From Deltaproteobacteria bacterium (lineage in GTDB: Bacteria > Desulfobacterota > DSM-4660 > Desulfatiglandales > B25-G16): a stretch of 35,775 nucleotides of DNA. How positions within the stretch are numbered: position 1 is the first letter of the stretch; each line of letters starts with the position of its first letter. The notes beneath the pieces were generated by a model that was not told the origin of the DNA, searched no databases, and worked only from the letters and a program-made list of their open reading frames with translations. The stretch covers positions 1,950,744 through 1,986,518 of the forward strand of contig CP070704.1 in NCBI GenBank assembly GCA_020349945.1. Direction: 5' to 3'. The translations under genes were made by a program, and so were the position numbers. Positions 16,344 to 24,238 of this stretch are shown here, one piece after another.

Positions 16344-19022
16344 TCAATGCGCCTCCCCCCAATTCTTGCCCCAGTTTATATCCACATTCAAAGGGATATG
16401 CAAGGGATAAACGCCCTCCATCTCCTCCTTTACCAATCTGGCAGCACTATCCAGCTCCTCTTGAGGGACCTCAAAAACCAACTCGTCATGGACCTGGAGG
16501 AGCATCTTTGTCCGTAACCTTTCCTTCTTCAGTCTCTCGGCAATATGTATCATGGCTATCTTTATCAGGTCAGCGGCTGTTCCCTGTATGGGCGTATTGA
16601 TAGCGGCTCTTTCTGCCTCGTTCTTGAGGTTTCCATTATCGCTGTCTATATTCGGTAGATACCTCCTTCTCTTGAGAAGGGTGGTCACGTATCCATTGTG
16701 CCGTGCATGGGATAGTATCCTCTCTTTAAAATTCTTGACCCCCTTATATCGTTCATAATAGTTGTCAAGGTAAAGTTGTGCCACCTTCTTGGTTATCCCA
16801 AGCTCCTTGGCCAGCCTTATTGGCCCCATTCCATAGATGATCCCAAAATTGATCATCTTGGCCATCCGGCGCATCTCCGGGGTGACCATCCTTGAGTCCA
16901 CTCCGAATACCTCTGCTGCTGTCCTGGCATGGATATCCTCTCCGTTCTCAAAGGCTTGAACAAGCACGGGATCCTCCGAATAATGGGCGAACACCCGTAG
17001 CTCAATCTGTGAGTAATCAGCACAGAGGAGCACATGACCATCATCTGCTATAAAGCCCTTTCTGATCTCCCTTCCTTCATCGGTCCTGATAGGGATGTTC
17101 TGGAGATTCGGATTGCTGCTGCTTAAGCGGCCCGTTGCAGTCACTGTCTGATTGTAGGAGGTGTGGATCCTTCCGGTCTCGGGGTACACCATCTCCACCA
17201 GGGCATCCAGATAGGTGGATTTGAGCTTGCTGATGGTCCTGAACCTCAGAAGAAGATTCGGGACCTCATGCTGAACTGCAAGCTCGGTGAGTACCTCGAC
17301 GTCTGTCGAGTACCCGGTCTTCTTCCTCGTCTTTTTCTTCCAGGGAAGCTTTAACTTTTCAAAGAGGATGTAACCCAGTTGCTGAGGGGAGTTTATATTG
17401 AATTCTTCTCCTGCCAGATGGAAGATCCCCCGTTCGATGGAGGAAAGCTCATCGGCAAATGCCTCTGACATGGATTTAAAGAAGTCCACATCTACCTTTA
17501 TCCCGGTCATCTCCATATCCATTAAAACCGGGATGAGCCGCATCTCCAGATCCTGAAACAGGGTAAAATTATCGGTACTCTTCAGCTTTTCTTCCAGAAT
17601 GGATTTCAGCAGGAGCGTGATCTCTGCATCCTCGCAGGAATATTCCTTGGCCTTATTGAGATCAACAGAGGCAAAAGTCTTGTCCTTATCATGGCCGGTT
17701 ACCTCATCATAGCTGAGCATTTTGTAGCTTAGATAGTGCTGTGCCAGGTAGTCCAGATTGTGCTGGCGCAGGGTAGGATCAATCACATATGAGGCGACCA
17801 TGGTATCGAAAGATAATCCTTTTAGGTCGATATGGTATCTGGCCAGGACCTCTGCATCGTATTTGATATTCTGACCGACCTTTTTTACCCTATCATCGCA
17901 TAAGATATCCTTGAGAAGGCCTAAGGCATCATCAGTATCTATCTGGGGAACCACGCCCCCATAGGTATGCCCTAAGGGTAGATAGTATGCAATCCCTGGC
18001 TCGAGACAGAATGATATGCCTACCAGTTTTGCCACAAGATAGTCTTTGCTGGTGGTCTCCGTATCAAGGCAAACCATCCCTTTCTTTCTTATAGTTTCAA
18101 TAAGGGATTTCAGCTCTTCTCTGTTCAGGATTAATCGATAGTCTTTCTTGCTCAGTTCAGCATGCTCGGAGAACTTATCTATGAGCGACTTAAATTCAAG
18201 TTCCCGAAATATCTCGGCCAGTCTCTCTTTTCTGGGTGATTGGAGCCTCAGATCATCAAGGGTAATGTCCATTGGAACGGAGTTATTGATAGTGACCAGT
18301 TTTTTGCTCAAAAGGGTCTGTTCCTTTGACTGCTCAAGCTTTTCTTTGAGTGAGTCCTTGGCTATCCTATCCGTATTTTCAAAGAGGTTCTCTATTGAAT
18401 GAAACTGTTGGATCAGCTTAATGGCGGTCTTTTCTCCAACACCGGGAACACCCGAGATATTGTCTGTCGAGTCTCCTGAAAGGGCCATTACCTCAATTAT
18501 CTGCTCAGGCTCAATCCCATAATCCTGCCTTATCTTTTGATAATCAACCACCCTATCGTTCATCGGGTCCCACATAACCGTATGTTCCGATATGCATTGT
18601 CTAAAATCCTTGTCACTGCTCACAATAACCACATCAAGGCCCTGATTGCTGGCCAATCCTGCAATGGTTCCAATAATATCGTCTGCCTCATATCCTTCCT
18701 GTTCCAAGGTCTTGAGGTTTAGTCCAGCGACCACCTCCTTAATATGAGGAATCTGTACTGCCAGATCCTCTGGCATAGGGGGTCTGGTGGCCTTGTAATC
18801 TTGAGATATCTCATGCCTGAAGGTCGGCCCCTTCGCATCGAAGGCTACTGCCACGTAATCAGGCGATTTCTCATCCACCAGTTTCATAAGCATCTTGGTG
18901 AAGCCGAATATGGCATTGGTGGGAAGGCCTTTGGAGTTGGAGAGGTTTCTTATTGCATGGTAGGCCCTGTGGATGTATGAACTTCCGTCTACCAGGTAGA
19001 CCGTCTTATTGGGGACTTTCAT
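16344..19022 (-). CDS. polA: DNA polymerase I
   Basis: 892 aa with all three activities. The N-terminal 5'-3' flap nuclease (about 1-290) has YLVDGSSYIHRAYHA, YEADDIIGT and SSDKDFRQ. The 3'-5' proofreading domain (about 315-490) keeps CLDTETTS and CEDAEITLL, so it appears active. The family A polymerase domain has motif A (ADYSQIELRV), motif B (RRMAKMINFGIIYGM) and motif C (QVHDELVFE). It fills gaps in repair and removes Okazaki primers. There is no strong ribosome site before the ATG at 19022, only an A-rich leader. The stop lies about 320 nt before the activase start, with the inverted-repeat element between, so the two are probably separate transcripts. Confidence 0.97.
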   Translation of the reverse strand: MKVPNKTVYLVDGSSYIHRAYHAIRNLSNSKGLPTNAIFGFTKMLMKLVDEKSPDYVAVAFDAKGPTFRHEISQDYKATRPPMPEDLAVQIPHIKEVVAGLNLKTLEQEGYEADDIIGTIAGLASNQGLDVVIVSSDKDFRQCISEHTVMWDPMNDRVVDYQKIRQDYGIEPEQIIEVMALSGDSTDNISGVPGVGEKTAIKLIQQFHSIENLFENTDRIAKDSLKEKLEQSKEQTLLSKKLVTINNSVPMDITLDDLRLQSPRKERLAEIFRELEFKSLIDKFSEHAELSKKDYRLILNREELKSLIETIRKKGMVCLDTETTSKDYLVAKLVGISFCLEPGIAYYLPLGHTYGGVVPQIDTDDALGLLKDILCDDRVKKVGQNIKYDAEVLARYHIDLKGLSFDTMVASYVIDPTLRQHNLDYLAQHYLSYKMLSYDEVTGHDKDKTFASVDLNKAKEYSCEDAEITLLLKSILEEKLKSTDNFTLFQDLEMRLIPVLMDMEMTGIKVDVDFFKSMSEAFADELSSIERGIFHLAGEEFNINSPQQLGYILFEKLKLPWKKKTRKKTGYSTDVEVLTELAVQHEVPNLLLRFRTISKLKSTYLDALVEMVYPETGRIHTSYNQTVTATGRLSSSNPNLQNIPIRTDEGREIRKGFIADDGHVLLCADYSQIELRVFAHYSEDPVLVQAFENGEDIHARTAAEVFGVDSRMVTPEMRRMAKMINFGIIYGMGPIRLAKELGITKKVAQLYLDNYYERYKGVKNFKERILSHARHNGYVTTLLKRRRYLPNIDSDNGNLKNEAERAAINTPIQGTAADLIKIAMIHIAERLKKERLRTKMLLQVHDELVFEVPQEELDSAARLVKEEMEGVYPLHIPLNVDINWGKNWGEAH

Positions 19023-19722
19023 CTTTGTTTTTTATAAAAATATGGCCTTACCATTAATATCAGCTCAATTTTTGTAATTTAGTGAAGAAGGAATAAGAAA
19101 TCAACATACTTTTTGGTCGTGTCATTGGATAGTGGTGCGTTGAACATAACCAAAAACCAAGTATTACTGCAGCATGAGACAAATTTAGATCTCCCTATGC
19201 ACCTATTTGCAACAGATTGTTTTCTTCCCTTGCTAAAATATCTGATGCTTCCCCTGTAAGATAGTGGTATTAAAGAAAATCGGATAACGGCTCGCAAACC
19301 CCAGCGCTCTTAGATAAAGCAGGTTCCCGATTGACTGGCAGGTCCTAGAGAAGACCCCCCCTTGCCCTTAGTTAGGGGAGACTTCTTATTGTGGAAGTGG
19401 ACAAATCTCCTGATCCATGAGACATAAGCCCGTTCCGTTCAGATCCAAAAGTTTTGCTTGACCATTTTTCCCTTCGGATTGTATATTAACTAAGTAATTG
19501 AAAAGATTGCACATACCAAGACAAGGCAATGCCTTTGAGGATACCAAGATATATAGTGTGGAAACGCAAAGTCTAAGTTCTCAAATTCTAGTCTTTATGA
19601 TTTCCAATTTTCTTTCAGCAATGCCTACAGCGTTTGTTCGAAAACACAGGAAAATGATATGCCTATCCCCCTTTCCATAGTCTGTTCTGAGCTTGGACAA
19701 GGAATTCTTCAAGGAGGTGATG
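19023..19722. other. 700-nt intergenic region upstream of polA and yajD
   Basis: The two flanking genes diverge, so promoters for both must lie here. No convincing ORF, tRNA or repeat was found. A hairpin near 19349-19386 (AGAAG pairs with CTTCT, and CCCC with GGGG around a 14-nt loop) is visible but has no T-run. Small open frames in this stretch look like noise. Confidence 0.6.
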
Positions 19723-20133
19723 ATGGGCTTTAAAAGTTCAAGGCCTCGTAAGCCCCCAGCCGGCAAGTTAAACAAGGAAGAAATGGATCGGATTGTGGCA
19801 CAAGCCCGTAAGGCCCGGGAGGACCGCCTGAAAGGTTACCGCGAGCAGTCCTTGAGAATCCATCCCTGGGTATGTGCCCGCTGTGGCCGAGAGGTTACCC
19901 ATAAGAATCTGCGGATACTTACCGTCCACCACAAAGACCACAACCACGAAAACAATCCGCCGGACGGGAGTAACTGGGAGAACCTCTGCATCTATTGCCA
20001 TGATAATGAACATAGGCGATATCTGGATCATATGGAAGGAGAAGGTGATAGGATCGTTGACGAAGAAATCTCGCCTGCTACACATAAGCCCTTTGCTGGA
20101 CTTGCGGACATGATGAGGGATAAGGATAAATAA
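19723..20133 (+). CDS. yajD: HNH nuclease, YajD family
   Basis: 136 aa. The core matches E. coli YajD closely in motif order: HPWVCARCGRE (C51, C54), the LTVHHKDHNH block (H69, H70), NNPPDGSNWENLC (N84, C89) and CHDNEH (C92, H93, H97), then a C-terminal PFAGLADMM. This is a zinc-bound HNH (beta-beta-alpha metal) nuclease fold; the cell role of YajD is not established. The start at 19723 is chosen because AGGAGG (19712-19717) lies 5 nt upstream of the second of two adjacent ATG codons; a longer frame from a TTG at 19693 would put that site inside the gene. It has no obvious functional partner beside it. Confidence 0.88.
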   Translation: MGFKSSRPRKPPAGKLNKEEMDRIVAQARKAREDRLKGYREQSLRIHPWVCARCGREVTHKNLRILTVHHKDHNHENNPPDGSNWENLCIYCHDNEHRRYLDHMEGEGDRIVDEEISPATHKPFAGLADMMRDKDK

Positions 20134-20177
20134 CCGAATGGGAGCCATACAAGCGAAAACGAGCGCGTCAAAAAAAT

Positions 20178-20196
20178 ATAGATATCATCTATATCG
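20178..20196. repeat. Short AT palindrome in the gap after yajD
   Basis: ATATAGA and TCTATAT flank a 5-nt centre, forming a 7-bp stem. It is too short and AT-rich to be a strong terminator, and a role as operator or weak terminator cannot be distinguished. Confidence 0.3.
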
Positions 20197-20352
20197 AAAA
20201 CCTATGCTTTTATGGGCGGGCTACTTTCCATAATAAGTATTTGGGCTTTTGAGATTACTTGCATCAGGTTTTTGGCCTAACCTTAAATCAGATCTTACCG
20301 GTAATCCTCTGGTGAGATTTATTATTTCCCTAGATTTGTCTGACCAAAAGAG

Positions 20353-20739
20353 ATGATCCCGAGATACATCATTGCCTGGATAGGCCTAGCCATTATTGGG
20401 ATTATAAATGGAGTTATCCGAGAGGTTGGATATGGGAAATTCCTGGGCGAACTGCTTGCTCATCAGGTCTCATCGGTGACGGGAATTATCTTGTTTGGTC
20501 TTTTTACATGGTGCTTGAGTCTTCGATGGAGAATGCAATCATCTGGCCAGGCATTCACCATAGGAATCATATGGCTCGCCCTCACGATTGCATTTGAGTT
20601 CTTGTTCGGGCACTATGTGATGAAGCACCCGTGGCCCAGGCTCCTTCACGATTACAATATTCTGGAAGGCAGACTCTGGCTCTTGGTCTTAGTTTGGATC
20701 CCGATAGCGCCTTATGTTGTCTACAAATTGAGGTCATAA
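20353..20739 (+). CDS. Small membrane protein, unknown function
   Basis: 128 aa with about four hydrophobic spans (6-23, 43-58, 69-85, 108-125) and no signal for export. It is not a family I recognise. The segment GVIREVGYGKFLGE between spans 1 and 2 and the HYVMKHPWPRLLHDYNILEGR stretch between spans 3 and 4 are the most distinctive parts. The ATG at 20353 follows AAAAGAG. The stop codon lies at the left end of an imperfect palindrome (20737-20797). It stands among other small unrelated genes in the same orientation, which suggests acquisition of single genes rather than an operon. Confidence 0.6.
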   Translation: MIPRYIIAWIGLAIIGIINGVIREVGYGKFLGELLAHQVSSVTGIILFGLFTWCLSLRWRMQSSGQAFTIGIIWLALTIAFEFLFGHYVMKHPWPRLLHDYNILEGRLWLLVLVWIPIAPYVVYKLRS

Positions 20740-20797
20740 CAACGGCACGAGGCCTGGCCGGCAAGAGCCGCGGCTTTTGCTTGGCGCTGATGTTGCG
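20737..20797. repeat. Imperfect palindrome at a gene end, attC-like
   Basis: The centre (20761-20780) is a 20-nt palindrome with one G-T mismatch, GCAAGAGCCG against CGGCTTTTGC. Flanking arms start with TAACAAC, where TAA is the stop codon of the preceding gene, and end with GATGTTGCG, so AAC and GTT triplets lie at the two ends. This resembles an integron attC site in layout and length, but core-site matches are imperfect and no integrase is in the window. Confidence 0.3.
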
Positions 20798-20820
20798 TGG
20801 TAGATTTGCGACTCGTAAGT

Positions 20821-21357
20821 ATGATTAGAATACCAAAAGGCATTCTCTCGGTAGTTTTGCTTGTTTGTTTTTTCATGCCCCTTTCAAGGTGTCAGACGTA
20901 CGATCTCAAGGCGCCAGGGATAGTTGAAGAGCAGCGCGGGAGCATGCTGCCAGATGAACCCGATGAAAGGTATTTAAGGTCCTCTGAAAAACCCGCATAC
21001 CTTTATTTTATCCCTTCACAAAATTTTGATGTCAGGAGCTGGGGAAGTTGGCTAAGACTAGGTATGTTTACGTGGCCAATTCCGCTCTTAATCCTTAGCA
21101 TGGTAACTCGGGCTTTCTGGGCACGACGGGTTATCAATGCCGTTGAACTGGCAGCGGGCGGATTTTCACTTTATATGCTTTGGTTAGTGGTTTTCTTGGG
21201 GGAGACTCTGTTTTGGGGATACATTACTATTTCTGTTCTGATTATGTATCTTCTTGCAACCTCCTGGGAGCTGCTGGTTGCCATAATCGAGACATTTAGA
21301 CATTCAGAATCAGACACGCCGCTGAAAAGGGACGCTCGCCTTGCTCGCGCCCCTTAG
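20821..21357 (+). CDS. Putative lipoprotein/membrane protein, unknown function
   Basis: 178 aa from the ATG at 20821; a GTG at 20797 would add 8 residues. An N-terminal hydrophobic stretch ends in a cysteine (FFMPLSRC, C24) like a lipobox, although Arg before Cys is unusual, so it may be a plain signal peptide or anchor. Three further hydrophobic spans follow (about 80-97, 113-133, 136-155). The C-terminus (KRDARLARAP) is encoded by a GC-rich imperfect hairpin (21327-21355) that runs to the stop, so the tail may be shaped by that DNA structure rather than by selection on protein. No family recognised. Confidence 0.55.
   Translation: MIRIPKGILSVVLLVCFFMPLSRCQTYDLKAPGIVEEQRGSMLPDEPDERYLRSSEKPAYLYFIPSQNFDVRSWGSWLRLGMFTWPIPLLILSMVTRAFWARRVINAVELAAGGFSLYMLWLVVFLGETLFWGYITISVLIMYLLATSWELLVAIIETFRHSESDTPLKRDARLARAP
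21327..21355. repeat. GC-rich hairpin overlapping the end of the preceding gene
   Basis: AAGGG-A-CGC (21327-21335) pairs with GCG-C-CCCTT (21347-21355) around an 11-nt interior with a further GC/GC pairing. There is no T-run, so it is not a clear terminator. It is the second gene-end palindrome in a row, after 20737-20797. Confidence 0.4.
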
Positions 21358-21378
21358 GCGTAGTCATAATCAAGTATT

Positions 21379-21846
21379 ATGATAAAAATCGTCTCCGCTG
21401 ATAGGAAAGAACTGATTGAGAACGCAAGAGATCTTTTCCTAGAATATGCCGCTTCCTTACTATTTGATCTTAGTTTTCAGGATTTTGACAAAGAGATGGC
21501 TGGTTTCCCAGATGAGTATTCTCCCCCACATGGTCGTATACTGTTGGCTTTTTACAATGAGGACTTGGCGGGATGCGTAGGTTTAAGGGATCTTGGTAGC
21601 GGAATATGTGAGATGAAGAGGCTATATGTAAAACCAGCTTTCCGCGGATTGAAGATTGGTAGAGCCCTTGCTGAGGCTATTATCAAAGCGGGAAGGGACA
21701 TAGGATACTCTCGCATGAGATTGGATACAGTTCCCTCTATGAAGGAAGCTATTAATTTATACCTGTTATTGGGGTTTCAGCACATAAAGCCTTATCGATA
21801 TAATCCCGTCAAAGGTGCATCATATATGGAGCTTGCTCTTGATTAG
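21379..21846 (+). CDS. GNAT-family N-acetyltransferase
   Basis: 155 aa, full GNAT length. The acetyl-CoA binding motif A is clear: CEMKRLYVKPAFRGLKIG, followed by RALAEAIIKAGRDIGYSRMRLDT (motif B region) and AINLYLLLGFQHI near the end. The LAGCVGLRDL strand precedes motif A. GNAT enzymes move an acetyl group from acetyl-CoA to an amine; the substrate is not predictable here. The stop codon is 2 nt from the left terminal repeat of the RAYT unit, so insertion of that unit removed whatever lay directly downstream. No ribosome binding site is obvious before the ATG. Confidence 0.88.
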   Translation: MIKIVSADRKELIENARDLFLEYAASLLFDLSFQDFDKEMAGFPDEYSPPHGRILLAFYNEDLAGCVGLRDLGSGICEMKRLYVKPAFRGLKIGRALAEAIIKAGRDIGYSRMRLDTVPSMKEAINLYLLLGFQHIKPYRYNPVKGASYMELALD

Positions 21847-21847
21847 T

Positions 21848-21875
21848 AAAGGGGACGTTGTTTCTGAATGAACTT
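21848..21875 (+). repeat. Left terminal inverted repeat of the RAYT unit
   Basis: 28-bp arm that matches the reverse complement of 22900-22927 at 27 positions; the mismatch is A against G at arm position 21. It begins one base after the GNAT stop codon. Confidence 0.85.
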
Positions 21876-21908
21876 GACAATCACGGGCGGAGGGTTTAAT
21901 GATTGTGC

Positions 21909-22901
21909 ATGCCTAGACAGCCGCGACTCGATGCCCCTGGCACCCTGCACCATGTCATAGGCCGGGGGATTGAACGGGTCAAGATCTTCAGCAACAAGGC
22001 GGACCGGGAGGATTTCCTCAACCGTGTTGAACAGCTCTGTAGGGGAGGGGCCCTGATTGTATATGCCTGGGCGCTTATGCCCAATCATTTCCACGTGTTG
22101 GTGAGGACGGGCAGACAGCCCCTCTCTAAGAGCATGAGGCGCCTTCTGACAGGATATGTCATCAACTTCAATTTGAGACACAAGCGCCATGGGCATCTAT
22201 TTCAGAATAGATACAAATCGATTGTTTGTGAGGAGGACCCTTATCTGTTGGAGCTCACCCGGTACATCCACCTCAATCCGTTGCGGGCGGGCATGGTCAA
22301 GGACATGAGTGCCCTTGGCCGATATCCCTGGACGGGCCATTCGGTGCTTGTGGGCAAGGTCAAACGGGTTTGGCAGGATACCGTCACGGTGCTCTCCTAC
22401 TTTGGCACTCGGAGCAAAGAGGCCATGTTGCACTATGAGTCGTTTGTCCGAGATGGTATATCCCAGGGCAGGAGGCCGGATTTGGTAGGAGGGGGTCTGA
22501 TCCGGACTTTGGGCGGATGGGCTCAGGTCCTCTCCATGAGAAGGAAGGGCATCAGGGTCGCTTCGGATGATCGGATCCTGGGAAGCGGTGAGTTTGTAGG
22601 GAACCTCATATCCGAGGTCGATAAACGGGAAAAGGAGACCCTGAGGCTATCCAGTAAGCTTACTGATTTGGCAACGCTGGGAAGAAAAATCGCCAAAGAT
22701 CAAGGGCTCTTAGAATCGGATTTGAGGTCTGGAAGCAGAAACAGGAGGGTATCGAGGATACGGAGATTATACTGTCAGTTGGCGGTGAGGAAGATGGGGT
22801 ATCCGGCAGCGGAGGTGGCGCGGTATGTAGGCGTGAGCACTTCGGCAGTGGCTCGTGCTGCCAGTTCAGAGGATCTGCCTGAGATTGACACGTATCTGTA
22901 A
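21909..22901 (+). CDS. REP-associated tyrosine transposase (RAYT, Y1 transposase, IS200-like fold)
   Basis: 330 aa. The N-terminal HUH domain starts MPRQPRLDAPGTLHHVIGRG, with the metal-binding HUH motif in ALMPNHFHVLVR, and the catalytic tyrosine most likely in the helix before HGHLFQNRYKS; ELTRYIHLNPLRAGMV is also typical. RAYTs cut and join single-stranded DNA at palindromic repeats. A C-terminal extension (~190-330) ends in a helix-turn-helix-like segment (YPAAEVARYVGVSTSAVARA), seen in longer RAYT forms. The start at 21909 is preferred because family members begin with MPRQ; a TTG two codons earlier is also in frame. The gene ends inside the right terminal repeat. It appears intact. Confidence 0.9.
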   Translation: MPRQPRLDAPGTLHHVIGRGIERVKIFSNKADREDFLNRVEQLCRGGALIVYAWALMPNHFHVLVRTGRQPLSKSMRRLLTGYVINFNLRHKRHGHLFQNRYKSIVCEEDPYLLELTRYIHLNPLRAGMVKDMSALGRYPWTGHSVLVGKVKRVWQDTVTVLSYFGTRSKEAMLHYESFVRDGISQGRRPDLVGGGLIRTLGGWAQVLSMRRKGIRVASDDRILGSGEFVGNLISEVDKREKETLRLSSKLTDLATLGRKIAKDQGLLESDLRSGSRNRRVSRIRRLYCQLAVRKMGYPAAEVARYVGVSTSAVARAASSEDLPEIDTYL

Positions 22902-22927
22902 GTTCACTCAGAAACAACGTCCCCTTT
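22900..22927 (+). repeat. Right terminal inverted repeat of the RAYT unit
   Basis: 28-bp arm, inverted partner of 21848-21875. It overlaps the last two bases of the transposase stop codon. Confidence 0.85.
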
Positions 22928-22949
22928 CTCTTTCTCATGTAATTTGAGA

Positions 22950-22978
22950 TTGACACACATCCGCCCTTTTCCTATCAT
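22950..22978 (+). promoter_or_regulatory. Sigma70 promoter for the cupin gene
   Basis: TTGACA (22950-22955), 17 nt, then TATCAT (22973-22978, 5 of 6 consensus bases). It is 23 nt outside the RAYT right end and about 50 nt before the cupin start codon. It is the best promoter match seen in the window. Confidence 0.65.
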
Positions 22979-23029
22979 TCCCTCCACGAAAAGGGGTTTC
23001 CTATCACTTAAGATTCAGGAGGTATAGTC

Positions 23030-23353
23030 GTGTTCTATAATTTTCCACAGGACTTCAAGGAGATAGAGCCAGAAAGAGGATTCCTTGCTCGCGTGGTTTG
23101 CGGGGGAAACATAATGTTCTCACATGTTACGTTAGGACCCCATACCCTAGCTTCGCTTCACACTCACCCCCAAGAGCAGATGGGGATCATCTTGGAAGGG
23201 GAATTCGAGATGACTATCGGGGAAGAGACCAAGATGCTCAAAAAGGGGGATATGTACCAAGTTCCTCCCAACACTACCCATGGAGGCACAACCCACAAGA
23301 AACCAGCACTGATCCTGGACGTGTTCAGTCCTCCTCGAGAGCAGTATAAGTAA
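23030..23353 (+). CDS. Small single-domain cupin protein
   Basis: 107 aa forming one cupin barrel. Motif 1 is LGPHTLASLHTHPQEQMG with H44, H46 and E49 as likely metal ligands and the glycine of LEGEF; motif 2 is VPPNTTHGG with H84. Such proteins bind a metal and act as isomerases, dioxygenases or small-ligand sensors; the substrate is unknown. The GTG start at 23030 is supported by AGGAGG about 7 nt upstream and by a near-consensus promoter at 22950-22978. The metallo-beta-lactamase gene follows 57 nt later in the same direction and may be on the same transcript. Confidence 0.85.
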   Translation: MFYNFPQDFKEIEPERGFLARVVCGGNIMFSHVTLGPHTLASLHTHPQEQMGIILEGEFEMTIGEETKMLKKGDMYQVPPNTTHGGTTHKKPALILDVFSPPREQYK

Positions 23354-23410
23354 GGTGTCAAGGGAACCTCAAGAGCTATTTAACCCGGAATGGTGAAAGG
23401 GGATTTTACT

Positions 23411-24178
23411 ATGGCCCAATATGAGATCTACGCCCTCAAGTATGCCGGTCCATTTACAAGCTCCGGCGCGTTCCTGATGTGGCTTAAGGAATGGGAAAGG
23501 GTCGAGAAGAGAAATTATTATATCTGGTGCCTTAAAGGGAAGGGAGGACCGGTGGTTGTAGATGCAGGGGTTGCGCCTGAGCTTGCCAGAGAGAGAAACC
23601 TTCATGGATATGTAAACCCGGTGGAGGTCCTTTCCCGAATTGATGTAAAGGCCGATGAAGTTCAACACGTTGTAATCACCCACATCCATTGGGATCATGC
23701 AAGCGGTGTAAGCCTCTTCCCAAATGCCACCTTTTACATCCAAGATGAAGAGTATCGTTTCTGGTTGAAGGATGCGATCGCGACACGCCCTCCTTTCATG
23801 CATGTTTCAGATGAGACATCCAAGGCTTATCTGGCATCCCTCGAAGGTACGGATCGGCTTGTTTTACTCAACGGCGATCAGAAGGTCCTCCCGGGCATTG
23901 AATGTCTCCTTGCCCCAGGACATACCGTGGCCCTCCAGGCTGTGGCTGTGGATACAGCAAAGGGTGCGGCCATCCTCGGTTCTGACTGCGCCCATATTTT
24001 TCGCAACTACCGAGAGGATTGGCCGAGTGCCCTCATCGTTGATCTGGTGGGATGGATGAGAACCTATGAGAAGCTTCGGAGCAGGGCCTCTTCAATTGAT
24101 CTGATCTTCCCTGGCCATGACCCAATTATGTCGACACAGTATCGTAAGGTGGCAAAAGACATTACCAGGCTTGTGTAA
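23411..24178 (+). CDS. Metallo-beta-lactamase-fold hydrolase (lactonase-like)
   Basis: 255 aa. The zinc-binding signature THIHWDHASG gives H91, H93, D95 and H96; H171 (APGHT), D192 (GSDCAH) and H236 (FPGHDP) complete a two-metal site. The layout matches the N-acyl homoserine lactonase / glyoxalase II-like branch, which hydrolyses lactones or thioesters. Whether it acts on a signal molecule cannot be told. The start at 23411 is preferred (AAAGGGG 8 nt upstream); an ATG at 23390 lies before that site and has none of its own. It follows the cupin gene and runs toward a convergent minus-strand gene. Confidence 0.85.
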   Translation: MAQYEIYALKYAGPFTSSGAFLMWLKEWERVEKRNYYIWCLKGKGGPVVVDAGVAPELARERNLHGYVNPVEVLSRIDVKADEVQHVVITHIHWDHASGVSLFPNATFYIQDEEYRFWLKDAIATRPPFMHVSDETSKAYLASLEGTDRLVLLNGDQKVLPGIECLLAPGHTVALQAVAVDTAKGAAILGSDCAHIFRNYREDWPSALIVDLVGWMRTYEKLRSRASSIDLIFPGHDPIMSTQYRKVAKDITRLV

Positions 24179-24238
24179 AAGTCCTCCTATCAATCCATTC
24201 GGCATTAATCCCAGGCTTTGCCCTGCTGCAGTCTCTGC

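Larger units (their letters stand above)
21848..22927 (+). mobile_element. RAYT transposase unit bounded by 28-bp terminal inverted repeats
   Basis: The left end (21848-21875) reads AAAGGGGACGTTGTTTCTGA then ATGAACTT; the right end (22900-22927) is its reverse complement with one mismatch in 28. The 1080-nt unit contains only the Y1/RAYT transposase gene. No target-site duplication is seen next to the ends. Confidence 0.8.

Noticed and set aside
19079-19297. Minus-strand open frame of 72 codons upstream of polA
   Set aside because: Low-complexity composition, no ribosome site, no recognisable domain; likely noise in an AT-rich intergenic region.
19310-19350. Possible tRNA T-arm (GCAGGTTCCCGATTG)
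   Set aside because: The rest of a cloverleaf (acceptor and anticodon stems) cannot be built around it.
19349-19386. Hairpin AGAAG/CTTCT with CCCC/GGGG
   Set aside because: No T-run and no gene ending before it on the plus strand; kept only in the region note.
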